Assembly: GCA_022792175.1 (NCBI GenBank)
Contig: JAAWAN010000013.1
Location: 86,009 to 150,008 of the forward strand
Length of the DNA: 64,000 nucleotides
DNA from: Provencibacterium sp.
Lineage (GTDB): Bacteria; Bacillota; Clostridia; Oscillospirales; Ruminococcaceae
Direction of reading: 5' to 3'
Part shown: positions 1 to 8,272 of the stretch, piece after piece
How the letters are laid out: the number at the start of each line of letters is the position of its first letter
Position numbering within the stretch: the stretch's first letter is position 1
Program-made: the position numbers and the translations under genes
Notes under the pieces: model-generated
The model's database searches: none
What the model was told of the DNA's origin: nothing
The model's input: only the letters and a program-made list of their open reading frames with translations

Positions 1-117
<117 letters not shown>

Positions 118-130
118 CCCCGCAGATGCA

Positions 131-180
131 CAAAAACAGGAACCGGCGCAGTTTCTCTCTGCGCCGGTTCCTGTTTTTGT
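131..180. terminator. Bidirectional hairpin terminator
   Basis: A near-perfect stem (left arm 131-150, right arm 162-180, core AACCGGCGCA / TGCGCCGGTT) is flanked by A- and T-runs on both sides, so it can stop transcription from upp on the plus strand and from the AraC-type gene on the minus strand. Confidence 0.85.
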
Positions 181-189
181 GCCGGATAT

Positions 190-1047
190 TTATCTTTTCT
201 TTACCGGAATCCAAATCTCCGTGTAATACTGCTCATCGTTCGTTTTGTTTGGATAATCATCGGGGCTTGTGTAGAGCTCGACGTTATAACCGCCGGCCAT
301 CTCATAATCCCGGCAGTTCGGCAGCCATTCGGAGAAGATCCTCCGGTTTACCGACTGCAGCGCATCCGGCATCGCGCCCCGGCAGGGAAATACTGCCCAG
401 CTGCCCTTGGGCAGGGTGAGCGCCTGCAGCCCCTCGGGAATCTCGTTCCAAGGAAGGTAGTTGTCAGCAATCCAGTAGTCGAATTCCTTGGAAGGGGTCT
501 CGCCGTCCATACAGATGCCATACATCCCGCAGACAAGCTTCCCCTTTTCGCCCGCCGCATGTTCCTTCCAGAATCGCGGGATATCCGCAAAAGAGCTTTG
601 ATAGGAAATTTTTCTGGAAACGCCCATAACCGTAAAAGCCTCTTTTTCCACAATCCTGTACTCCATCATCGAAGCACCCTCCAGTGTAAAAATAATTTTC
701 AGCGGGGCAAAGGATTTGAGCATGGCCCCCTCTCTGCGCACGGCGGTGGGGGTCACGCCGTGAAAGCGGGTAAAGGCTTTCGTAAAGCTATCCGGGGAAT
801 CATAACCATACCGCAGGGCGATATCGATAATCCGCCTGTCGGTCGAAAGCAGCTCGCTGCCAGCCAGCGCCAGCCTGCGCCGGCGGATATATTCCCCCGC
901 AGTAAAGCCGCAGAGCATTGAAAATGCCCTTTGAAAGGCAAAAACCGAGAAGCCCGCCACCCTGGCGGCCCCTTCAATCGAAAGCTCGCCGGTCATATTC
1001 TCTTCCATATGGCAAATCGCCCGGCGCATCCCCTCAACCCAGTCCAT
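190..1047 (-). CDS. AraC-family regulator with GyrI-like effector domain
   Basis: A 285-residue DNA-binding transcription regulator. Residues about 5-105 form the double helix-turn-helix of the AraC family (GYDSPDSFTKAFTRFHGVTP is the second recognition helix), and residues about 115-285 match the GyrI-like/SOUL-type small-molecule binding fold (MEYRIVEKEAFTVMGVSRKI, then W- and P-rich strands ending in EIWIPVKK). This is the architecture of Rob- or BmrR-like multidrug and small-ligand sensors. I chose the ATG at 1047 because AAGGGGGAAG sits just upstream; an in-frame start at 1089 would lack such a site. It lies next to, and may control, the transporter gene that follows upstream on the same strand, but the ligand is unknown. 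Confidence 0.85.
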   Translation of the reverse strand: MDWVEGMRRAICHMEENMTGELSIEGAARVAGFSVFAFQRAFSMLCGFTAGEYIRRRRLALAGSELLSTDRRIIDIALRYGYDSPDSFTKAFTRFHGVTPTAVRREGAMLKSFAPLKIIFTLEGASMMEYRIVEKEAFTVMGVSRKISYQSSFADIPRFWKEHAAGEKGKLVCGMYGICMDGETPSKEFDYWIADNYLPWNEIPEGLQALTLPKGSWAVFPCRGAMPDALQSVNRRIFSEWLPNCRDYEMAGGYNVELYTSPDDYPNKTNDEQYYTEIWIPVKKR

Positions 1048-1146
1048 TCTCTTCCCCCTTTGCCATATCTGCATTACGCAGTATAGCACAGATGAAGGCT
1101 TCGGCGCCCGATTTTCCCTGCCGGATTTTGTCCGGCTGCCGGGCTT

Positions 1147-2391
1147 TCAGTCCAGCCGGCCAACGCTGGGGACCTTCCGGAAAACAAGAAAGCCGGCGAC
1201 AAACAGCAGGGCGACGCTCAGAACCCCATAGCGCGAAGAACCGGTCAGAGCGGTAAACAGCGAGATAAGCAGCGGGCCAATGATGGTCGCATATTTGCCC
1301 AGGATGTTATAAAAGCCGAAATATTCGCTGTTCTTCTCCTTGGGGATGAGCTTGCCGAAATAGGAGCGGGAGAGCGCCTGAATCGTCCCCTGCACCAGCC
1401 CCACGCAGATGGCCAGCATCCAGAACTGCCAGGCATGCTGCAAAAAGAAGCCGAAAATGCAGATGCCGGTATAGACGGCAATGGAAAATAGGATGATGCG
1501 CTTCGCATCGAAGCGCTTAATCAGCCGGGCAAAGAGCAAAACGGCGGGAAAGGCCACAATCTGGGTGACAAGCAGCGCCAGCACCAGCTGCGTTTCATCA
1601 ATCCCCACATCATAGCCAAAGGAGGTAGACATGCGGATGATGGTATCCACCCCATCGATATAGAAAAAATAGGCGAGCAGGAAAAGGCCGATGCGCCGGT
1701 CATGGGCGATATCGCGTATCGTTTTCCGCAGCCGGGAAAAGACGCTGCGCAAAAGGTGCTCGGGCGCTTCCTCCAGAGCATACCGCTGACGGACGCGAAA
1801 AAGCATCGGCAGTGAAAAAAGCAACCACCAGAGCGCCGTTATCACCAGCGAAACGCGCACCCCCGTTGCCGTATCCCACCCAAAGGGATGCAGGAAGATA
1901 ACGGCGATGCAGACGACAAACGGAATGCAGCTGCCGATATAGCCGATGGCATAGCCGAAGGAGGAGACATAGTCCATCCGCTCATCGCTCGTTACATCGA
2001 CCAGAAAGGCATCATAAAAATTGTTCGCCCCTGCATAGCAGAAGGCGCAGACGGTGTTAAACACCAGCAGGGCAAGGTAGCTGCCGGTCAGGGCCATCAG
2101 CATCAGCGAGCCGATGCCCAGCAAAAAGAAGAGGGTAAACAGCTTCTTCTTTCTGCCGCGGTAGTCGGCCAGCGCGCCGAGCACGGGAGCCAGCAGCGCG
2201 ACAAAAAAGGTTCCGGTCGACTGCACAATCCCCCAGTGGGAGGTGGTCTGCGCGGCCGTATAGCCGGCCGCCTCGCCCAGCGATTTCACATAGAGAGGGA
2301 TGACCGCCGTCAGCAGCAGGATATAGGCGGAGTTGGCCACATCATAGAGTGCCCAGCTGCGCTCCTCGCGGGTCAGTTTCATTTGGGACAT
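1147..2391 (-). CDS. UMF1-type MFS transporter (Atg22-like)
   Basis: A 414-residue integral membrane protein with about 12 membrane segments. It begins LTREERSWALYDVANSAY and carries the family hallmark FGYAIGYIGS near residue 150, features of the UMF1/Atg22 branch of the major facilitator superfamily, whose bacterial members are presumed small-molecule (possibly amino acid) effluxers. The substrate cannot be read from sequence. The start at 2391 is preferred because the upstream in-frame ATG at 2409 lies inside the ribosome site itself (AAGGAGG, spaced eight bases from the chosen ATG). The AraC-type gene lies downstream on the same strand (100-base gap), so the two may be co-transcribed. Confidence 0.86.
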   Translation of the reverse strand: MSQMKLTREERSWALYDVANSAYILLLTAVIPLYVKSLGEAAGYTAAQTTSHWGIVQSTGTFFVALLAPVLGALADYRGRKKKLFTLFFLLGIGSLMLMALTGSYLALLVFNTVCAFCYAGANNFYDAFLVDVTSDERMDYVSSFGYAIGYIGSCIPFVVCIAVIFLHPFGWDTATGVRVSLVITALWWLLFSLPMLFRVRQRYALEEAPEHLLRSVFSRLRKTIRDIAHDRRIGLFLLAYFFYIDGVDTIIRMSTSFGYDVGIDETQLVLALLVTQIVAFPAVLLFARLIKRFDAKRIILFSIAVYTGICIFGFFLQHAWQFWMLAICVGLVQGTIQALSRSYFGKLIPKEKNSEYFGFYNILGKYATIIGPLLISLFTALTGSSRYGVLSVALLFVAGFLVFRKVPSVGRLD

Positions 2392-2570
2392 TTCCAGTGC
2401 CTCCTTCATCTTGGGCGGCCGGTGCCCGGCCTGAAGCCAAAAAGCTTTTCTGCAGCCCGGCCCCTGGTTAAAGAGGCGGCCTGCAAAATTATCATCTTCA
2501 TTTTACACGAAACCTCTTTAAATAAACAGCTTTTTCCTGTAAAATAATAAATAAAAAACGTCCTCAAAAT

Positions 2571-2599
2571 TTGATGGACGAAAAAAGCATCTTTAATAC
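2571..2599 (+). promoter_or_regulatory. Candidate promoter for the phospholipase-like gene
   Basis: TTGATG, 17 bases, TAATAC, about 100 bases before the GTG start at 2700. The rest of the 2392-2699 gap is AT-rich and holds no gene. Confidence 0.45.
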
Positions 2600-2699
2600 C
2601 GCCTGAAAACAGCCGGTATTCCCCTCTTCCCCGGTCTGCCGCTTTCAGAAGAGCGGGCTGCCGGGCCGGGACAAATAACAGAGAAAGGAGGCGGGAGCA

Positions 2700-3608
2700 G
2701 TGCCGGATTTTACTGCTCATCATCTGCTGGGAGAGGAGGTGCGCCGCCGCCTGCCGCCCGGCGGCCGGGAAGTCGTTTCGCGCGCGCCGTCTGCCTTTTT
2801 CTGGGGGCTGCAGGGGCCGGACCCGCTCTTTTATGGCGGACGGCAGCTCTCCCGCTGTGGCAGCGGGCTGCACCAGAAGAGCCCGGAAAAGCTTCTGCGG
2901 CTGCTCTTTCTGCAGGCCGCGCACGCCCGGGGAGAGCGGCGGGAAATTTTAGAAAGCTATCTGCTGGGCTTTCTCTGCCACTATGCGATGGATGCCCGCC
3001 TGCATCCCTATGTTTACTGTATGGAGCAGCGCCTGCGCAGGGTGCGGCCGCAAAAGTGGTGGCCTTCGCTTCATGGGGAAATCGAGTGCCGGATGGATGA
3101 GCAGCTTTACCGGCTTTTGCGCAAAAAACCGGTCATCCGCTTTTCCCCCGACAGCTACCGGCTCGATTCAAAGACGCTTGCTGCCCTCTGCCGGCTTTAC
3201 CAGCTGCTTTTCTATGGAATGTTCGGCCTCAGGATAGCACCGGACAGGATTGCCGCCGCCTTTCAAAACTGCCTGCAGATTTCCCGGCTCGTCTATACCG
3301 CCCCTGCCCGTATCGGGCGGCCCGCGCTGGAGCTTTTGGAATATGCGGCCGGGTGGCCGGGCATTTTCTCCAGCCACGTCAAATTCTCCAAAAGCCGGGG
3401 AGGGGACATTCTGAATCTGCGGCATGCCGCCTGGCAGGATTTTTCCCAGCCGTTTGCCGGGCACAGCGAAAGCGTACCCGAGCTCTTCGAACAGGCGGCA
3501 AAGGATGCCTGCAGCCTCTGCCGGGTTTTTCTCGCCGCCCTCTGGGAGGGGCGCCCTCCCCTTCTTCCTCCCCTTCCTGCCTTTGATGCCGGAAATTTTA
3601 AAAGATAG
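2700..3608 (+). CDS. Zinc-dependent phospholipase C-family protein
   Basis: A 302-residue protein with the general plan of the bacterial zinc-dependent phospholipase C family (PF00882-type): an early His pair (PDFTAHHLLGEEV), a WGLQGPDPLFY stretch with the conserved GxxxPD, FLCHYAMDARLHPYVY with His/Asp ligands, and a later HGEIE motif. Members hydrolyse phospholipids or are uncharacterised relatives; the related clostridial proteins lack signal peptides, as this one does, so it may be a cytoplasmic relative rather than a secreted toxin. The GTG start follows AAAGGAGG by nine bases. It is transcribed alone, divergently from the UMF1 transporter. Confidence 0.75.
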   Translation: MPDFTAHHLLGEEVRRRLPPGGREVVSRAPSAFFWGLQGPDPLFYGGRQLSRCGSGLHQKSPEKLLRLLFLQAAHARGERREILESYLLGFLCHYAMDARLHPYVYCMEQRLRRVRPQKWWPSLHGEIECRMDEQLYRLLRKKPVIRFSPDSYRLDSKTLAALCRLYQLLFYGMFGLRIAPDRIAAAFQNCLQISRLVYTAPARIGRPALELLEYAAGWPGIFSSHVKFSKSRGGDILNLRHAAWQDFSQPFAGHSESVPELFEQAAKDACSLCRVFLAALWEGRPPLLPPLPAFDAGNFKR

Positions 3609-3785
3609 CAGGAAAAGGCGGCTTTTTAAAGAAAATTTAAAGAATTTTCTGGTACCCTGTTATTGTCAAAGCAACGGACGGCAGTCTGCCTGCAGAGGAA
3701 AAAAAGCCCAGGGCCGAAAATTTCTTTTTTTCGCAAGAAATCTATGGAAAAGCTGTAAATTTTTTATAAAATCCTCTGTAAAGCG

Positions 3786-3814
3786 TTGTTTCCTTTCCGT
3801 TTGCGTTGTATGAT
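3786..3814 (+). promoter_or_regulatory. Candidate promoter for secreted protein gene
   Basis: TTGTTT, 17 bases, TATGAT, placing the transcript start near 3821, about 55 bases before the ATG at 3875. The rest of the 3609-3874 gap is AT-rich without a gene. Confidence 0.5.
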
Positions 3815-3874
3815 AAGCAGGAAGGATAGAAAATCCTGAAAAACGATTAACAGTATGAAAAGAAGGGTGGAAAC

Positions 3875-4807
3875 ATGAAGCATTTCATTCAGAAAACGGC
3901 CGCTGCGGCCCTCTCGCTTTCCCTGGCGCTTGGGATGAGCGCAACCGCCTATGCAGCTACCGAAAGCACCAATACCTACAGCCTGTATGTCAAGGATAAG
4001 GTTGTGCAGTTTATGCTGGACGGAAAAACAGCTGCTTCCTATGATATCAACAACGACCACATCGACCTGATTACCGACCGCGAGGGGGACTTTCTGGTCT
4101 GCTTTTTTGATGACCGCGGCACCCACAAGGGCGTTTCCCTCGGCAATCAGAAATCGCTGAGCGTGAGCGGCACCATCAGCGAGCTGCGGCTGGATGAGTC
4201 ACTGAAAGACTCTATCTCCCTGACCGTCGCTTCCGATGCGCTTGTGAAAAACCTGAATGTCCGCACCGGCAGCGATATTACGGTGAAAGGCCGCGTCAGC
4301 GACCTGGAGGTGGATGCGCCTGCCGAGATTGAGGTCACCTCTACCGGAACGGTCAACACCGCCGAGCTGATGCACCGCCAGGCGAAGCTGCATGCCGAAA
4401 AGGGCGCTACCGTCAAGCGGGTGCAGTCGATCTACCGCACCAATGTGACCGGCAACGTAGACCGGGTAACCCGCGTTGAGGATGAAGAGGAATTCTATGG
4501 CTACAGCGCCTATGATGACGACGACAGAGATGCGAAATACCGCGTCCGCCTGGAGACCGACACCATCTATGCGCGCCGGGGCGATACGCTGCGTGACCTG
4601 CTGAGCGACTTGGACACCGCCGTTTACGCCTATGTGGACGATTCCGCCAGCCCGGACGACGGGGATCCCATCAGCGGCCGCGTTGCCTGGAGAACCCGCT
4701 ATACCCGCGATGAGCTCGAATCCTCCGGGACCTATGGCTTCACCTTTACGCCCAGCGACTCCGACTACCGCACGGTACGCGGAACAGTGCGCGTCATTGT
4801 CCGCTAA
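3875..4807 (+). CDS. Secreted beta-rich protein of unknown function
   Basis: A 310-residue protein with a classic signal peptide (KK-less but Lys-bearing N-terminus, hydrophobic core, AxA cleavage site near residue 27, TAYA/A). Residues about 30-90 form an N-terminal beta domain. Residues about 90-170 are runs of short Val/Thr/Ser strands such as LSVSGTISELRLD and DITVKGRVSDLEVDAP, the pattern of a small beta-helix or bactofilin-like stack. A very acidic linker (EDEEEFYGYSAYDDDDRD) follows, then a C-terminal Ig-like strand set ending YRTVRGTVRVIVR. I do not recognise a named family. It lacks a sortase motif or membrane anchor, so it is probably released or wall-associated. It is monocistronic, ending in a strong terminator. 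Confidence 0.7.
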   Translation: MKHFIQKTAAAALSLSLALGMSATAYAATESTNTYSLYVKDKVVQFMLDGKTAASYDINNDHIDLITDREGDFLVCFFDDRGTHKGVSLGNQKSLSVSGTISELRLDESLKDSISLTVASDALVKNLNVRTGSDITVKGRVSDLEVDAPAEIEVTSTGTVNTAELMHRQAKLHAEKGATVKRVQSIYRTNVTGNVDRVTRVEDEEEFYGYSAYDDDDRDAKYRVRLETDTIYARRGDTLRDLLSDLDTAVYAYVDDSASPDDGDPISGRVAWRTRYTRDELESSGTYGFTFTPSDSDYRTVRGTVRVIVR

Positions 4808-4852
4808 GGGGACAGAAATACCTTTCTGAAAAGCAGAGATTGATCTGTACAA

Positions 4853-4905
4853 AGATCCTGCCTGCAGGAAGCCAACCGCTTCCTGCAGGCAGGATCTTTT
4901 CTTTT
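4853..4905 (+). terminator. Hairpin terminator after secreted protein
   Basis: A 20-base-pair perfect stem (4853-4872 with 4878-4897) followed by a T-rich tail. It closes the monocistronic transcript of the secreted protein. Confidence 0.9.
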
Positions 4906-5064
4906 CAGAAGTGACCGGCGGCCCCATCAGAGATACTGCCGCGGTAATCCGCCTTTTTAAATGGACGGCATCCTTCGCCCGGCAGCAGAAGCGAAAGGGT
5001 GGGCGGGCCCGTCTGTTTTCCAAAATTTTCATCAAACATTCGTTCTTTTTTTCTTTCCCTCCTC

Positions 5065-5093
5065 TTGACAGGCGAAGCGCAATCGTGTATCCT
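5065..5093 (+). promoter_or_regulatory. Sigma-A-type promoter of the radical SAM operon
   Basis: A perfect TTGACA at 5065-5070, a 17-base spacer, and TATCCT at 5088-5093 predict a transcript start near 5100. The start point overlaps the LexA-type box at 5101-5114. Confidence 0.75.
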
Positions 5094-5100
5094 ATCCATA

Positions 5101-5114
5101 GGAACGAACGTTCG
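5101..5114. promoter_or_regulatory. LexA (SOS) box overlapping the transcript start
   Basis: GGAACGAACGTTCG matches 13 of 14 positions of the Firmicutes LexA/DinR consensus CGAACRNRYGTTCG; only the first base differs. It sits at the predicted start point of the promoter, an ideal repressor position. The downstream pair is predicted to act in DNA metabolism, which fits SOS control. A TetR-type operator is the alternative reading of the AACGAACGTTCGTT palindrome at 5103-5116. Confidence 0.7.
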
Positions 5115-5136
5115 TTTGCATAAAGGGGGAATTTCC

Positions 5137-6444
5137 ATGGAGCTGATAGATAAGCTGACCATCCTCTCGGATGCCGCCAAATATGATGTCGCCTGCACCT
5201 CCAGCGGCACCGACCGCAAGGGGGAGGGCGGGCTGGGAAACGCAATGGCCTGCGGCATCTGCCATAGCTTTTCGGCGGATGGGCGCTGTATTTCGCTTTT
5301 AAAGGTGCTGCAGTCGAATGCTTGCAGCTATGACTGCCAGTACTGCGTCAACCGCGTTTCCAACGATACACCGCGCGCCACCTTCACCTCCCGGGAGCTG
5401 GCCGAGCTGACGATAGGCTTTTACCGGCGCAACTATATTGAAGGGTTGTTTCTCTCCTCCGCCGTCGTCGGCAGCCCGGATGCCACCTGCGAACGGATGA
5501 TCAAAACACTCGAGCTGCTGCGGGGGGAATACCGCTTTGGCGGCTATATCCATGCCAAGGCCATTCCCGGGGCAGACAGCGCGCTGATTGAACGCATGGG
5601 GCTGCTGTGCGACCGGATGAGCGTCAACATCGAGCTGCCGAGCCGCCAGAGCCTGCAGCTGCTTGCTCCGGATAAATCGAAGGAAGCCATTCTGCGGCCA
5701 ATGAGACAGATTAGCTTTAAGGCGGCAGAAAGCTCTGCCGACCTGATGCGCTACCGCCATGCCCCCCGCTTCGCGCCTGCCGGCCAGAGCACGCAGATGA
5801 TTATCGGTGCCACTCCGGAAAGCGATTTTCAGATTATGCGCCTGAGCGAGGGGCTCTACCGCAAATACGGCCTCAAGCGCGTTTTCTACTCCGCCTATAT
5901 GCCGGTGGCAGAAAGCTCTCTGCTGCCTGCGCCAAGTACCAAGCCGCCGCTGCTGCGGGAACACCGGCTCTATCAGGCCGACTGGCTGCTGCGCTACTAT
6001 GGCTTCTCCGCCGGGGAGCTGCTGGATGAAAAAAATCCCAACCTGAATCTCTATGTAGACCCCAAATGCAGCTGGGCGCTGGCCCATATGGAGCATTTCC
6101 CGCTGGAAATCAACAGGGCGGACTATGAAGAGCTGCTGCGGGTTCCGGGCATCGGCGTGCGCAGTGCACAGCGCATTCTGAAAGCGCGCAGAACAGGACA
6201 GATTACCTGGGAGGGCGCAAAGAAAATCGGCGTTGTTTTAAAGCGCGCACAATATTTTCTCACCTTTTCCGGCAAAATGGTGCCGGGGCTGAAAATATCT
6301 CCCGAATCGGTCCTGCGCGCACTGATGGGCGAAAGGCAGGCCGATATATTTAAGGAACAGGCAGCAGGCCGGCAGCTCTCGCTTTTTGACCCGCCGCCGG
6401 TGACCAGAGAGGAGGCTTACCAATGTCTGAACGGAGAGATTTAG
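5137..6444 (+). CDS. Putative DNA modification/repair radical SAM protein
   Basis: A 435-residue radical SAM enzyme. The cluster motif CSYDCQYC (Cys63, Cys67, Cys70; CX3CX2C) should bind a [4Fe-4S] cluster and S-adenosylmethionine. A helix-hairpin-helix segment, LLRVPGIGVRSAQRIL, lies near residue 340 and suggests nucleic acid binding. The arrangement and the partner gene match the TIGR03916 family, called putative DNA modification/repair radical SAM proteins because they are linked to uracil-DNA-glycosylase-like proteins. The chemistry is not established. The ATG at 5137 follows AAAGGGGGA. It overlaps the next gene by 22 bases, so the two are translationally coupled, and both are likely under LexA control. 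Confidence 0.88.
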   Translation: MELIDKLTILSDAAKYDVACTSSGTDRKGEGGLGNAMACGICHSFSADGRCISLLKVLQSNACSYDCQYCVNRVSNDTPRATFTSRELAELTIGFYRRNYIEGLFLSSAVVGSPDATCERMIKTLELLRGEYRFGGYIHAKAIPGADSALIERMGLLCDRMSVNIELPSRQSLQLLAPDKSKEAILRPMRQISFKAAESSADLMRYRHAPRFAPAGQSTQMIIGATPESDFQIMRLSEGLYRKYGLKRVFYSAYMPVAESSLLPAPSTKPPLLREHRLYQADWLLRYYGFSAGELLDEKNPNLNLYVDPKCSWALAHMEHFPLEINRADYEELLRVPGIGVRSAQRILKARRTGQITWEGAKKIGVVLKRAQYFLTFSGKMVPGLKISPESVLRALMGERQADIFKEQAAGRQLSLFDPPPVTREEAYQCLNGEI

Positions 6445-7289
6445 TGTATCTCTATGATGGAAGCTTTGCAGGGCTGCTTTGCTGCGTTTTCGAAAGCTTC
6501 TACCAGCATGAGCGGCCGGAAGCCATTTATACCGCTGAAAGCTATCCCTGCACCCTCTACCCGGTGCGGGAAATTAAAACAGACCCGTCGCACAGCGAAC
6601 GGGTCTGGCATGCAATTGAAAGAAAACTGGGCGAACTGGCGGCGGACCTGACCCAGTTCGGCTTTTTAACCTGCCATGCTCAGAAGGAAGAGCTTCTTCT
6701 CGATTTTCTGAAACTGGGTTTCCGTGTCGGCCCGCAGGTCGTGCATATGCTGCAAAATGAAACAGTCCATACCCTCACGCACGCTGTACGCGCGCTGCGC
6801 AACGAGGCCCACCTGCTCTGCGGCTTTCTGCGCTTTAGCGAGATAAATGGGATACTGGCGGCCGTCATCGGCCCGAAAAACAGTGTATTGCCTGTTCTCC
6901 GCGAGCATTTCTGCGACCGGTTTGCCAACGAAACCTTCATGATTTTCGACCGCACCCATAAGCTGGCGCTTTTCTATCAGGGGGGATATGCGCGCATCGT
7001 TCCGGTAGAGTCGCTCAGCCTGCCTGCGCCGGGAAAAAAGGAAAAAAGCTGGGAGGCGCTCTGGAAGCGGTTTCATGAAACGATCGCCATCGAAGGGCGG
7101 CTCAATCCCCGCTGTCAGATGGGCCATTGCCCCAAGCGCTATTGGGGCTACATGACCGAGTTCGGCGCCGCCGAGGCGGCCTCCTTCTTCGAGCAACCCC
7201 AGCCGGAGCTCATACCGGCTGACATAACCGAAAATGCTTATCGCTCGCCCAGAAGCAGCCGCCTGCCACAATCGGCAGGTAGAAGGTAA
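6423..7289 (+). CDS. TIGR03915/DUF4130 DNA metabolism protein
   Basis: A 288-residue protein of the family that invariably accompanies the TIGR03916 radical SAM enzyme, in other species often fused to a uracil-DNA glycosylase domain. Visible hallmarks are the N-terminal VYLYDGSFAGLLCCVFESFY, the central FMIFDRTHKLALFYQGG and the C-terminal CPKRYWGYMTEF. No glycosylase domain is present here. About 45 residues extend past the usual end of the family and overlap the convergent membrane protein gene by 80 bases. The start has AGGAGG nine bases upstream, inside the preceding gene. Function is inferred only from family linkage. Confidence 0.85.
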   Translation: MSERRDLVYLYDGSFAGLLCCVFESFYQHERPEAIYTAESYPCTLYPVREIKTDPSHSERVWHAIERKLGELAADLTQFGFLTCHAQKEELLLDFLKLGFRVGPQVVHMLQNETVHTLTHAVRALRNEAHLLCGFLRFSEINGILAAVIGPKNSVLPVLREHFCDRFANETFMIFDRTHKLALFYQGGYARIVPVESLSLPAPGKKEKSWEALWKRFHETIAIEGRLNPRCQMGHCPKRYWGYMTEFGAAEAASFFEQPQPELIPADITENAYRSPRSSRLPQSAGRR

Positions 7290-8226
7290 CGCTGCGCCAG
7301 AGCAGCAGTGCGAGCCCCACCAGCGCCGCCGAGGGAAAGAAAAGATGAAAGAAGAGGAAGAAACCTCCCTCCGCTCCTCCCGAACCGCCCGGCAGCGGCA
7401 CAAAGGAGGAGATCATCAGCACAAACGCCCCTGCGCAGACAGCGGCCGCAAAGGTCAGCCCTGCGCCCAATGCGCGGCAGATAAAATAAGGAGCCGCAAA
7501 AAAAGCGGTCAGCTGCAGGGCGGAAAGAATGGCCAGAAGGAAAAGCAGGCCCGGGCTCCGGCGCAGCTGCAAAAAGCTCTCATAAAAAGCCTGCAGCTCC
7601 CGAAGCGCACGCTGCTTCGCCTCTTCCGGGCTTCGGCAGAGCCGCAGCCGCGCGCACATGCGGATTGCCCAGAGGGCAAAGCGTCGGCTGGCCGAGGGAA
7701 AACAGCAGATAGCAATGAGCCCCGCCATCACCAGCGTATTCACCGCAAAGCCGGTGAGCAGTAGCGGCGTTATCCCGTGAAGCTGGGCGAAATTAGCTCT
7801 TCCGGCCAGTGCGGCAAGCGAATAGAGGCTCAGCACCGTCTGGTAAACGATAAATTTGCTGACCAGCGCCGAGGAGGCCTTGCCGGCCGGCATGCCGCGG
7901 CGCATCAGCCCCATCACCTGCGCGGGCTGCCCTCCGCTGGCAAAGGGGGTTACGCAGTTGAAAAGCTGACCAATCATGGCGATGGTCACACTGTCCTTTA
8001 GCCGCTGCGCCGGATAGAGCCGCCGTGTGGCCAGGTGCAGGCCGGCCGCTTCCAGCAGCCAGTAGCCGACCATGCAGCCAACCGCTCCCAGCAAAAACGC
8101 CGGATGCGCATTGCGCAGCGCTCCCACAAGCTTTGCCGGCCGGTCTACCAGCAGCAGGCTGCCCAAAAGCGAAAGAGCGCAGAACAACAGCACGGCCCCA
8201 TTCCAAATTCTTGTTTTCCGGTTCAT
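7210..8226 (-). CDS. Flippase-like integral membrane protein (LPG synthase TM family)
   Basis: A 338-residue polytopic protein with about eight membrane segments and the family signature SSFVPLPGGSGGAEGGFF near residue 275. It belongs to the YbhN / lysylphosphatidylglycerol-synthase transmembrane family (PF03706), corresponding to the flippase half of MprF without the aminoacyl transferase. The gene lies 46 bases downstream of a glycosyltransferase on the same strand, so the pair probably makes and moves a membrane glycolipid; that role is inferred. Its last 80 bases overlap the end of the convergent DUF4130 gene. Confidence 0.85.
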   Translation of the reverse strand: MNRKTRIWNGAVLLFCALSLLGSLLLVDRPAKLVGALRNAHPAFLLGAVGCMVGYWLLEAAGLHLATRRLYPAQRLKDSVTIAMIGQLFNCVTPFASGGQPAQVMGLMRRGMPAGKASSALVSKFIVYQTVLSLYSLAALAGRANFAQLHGITPLLLTGFAVNTLVMAGLIAICCFPSASRRFALWAIRMCARLRLCRSPEEAKQRALRELQAFYESFLQLRRSPGLLFLLAILSALQLTAFFAAPYFICRALGAGLTFAAAVCAGAFVLMISSFVPLPGGSGGAEGGFFLFFHLFFPSAALVGLALLLWRSVTFYLPIVAGGCFWASDKHFRLCQPV

Positions 8227-8272
8227 CCTAAAGCCCCCTTCTTTCAGCTCGAACCGTTAATCCGATTTCCCG

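Noticed and set aside
5103..5116. TetR-type operator for the radical SAM promoter
   Set aside because: The palindrome also fits LexA at 13 of 14 bases, the spacing to the promoter is typical of LexA, and no TetR gene is nearby; kept only as an alternative.
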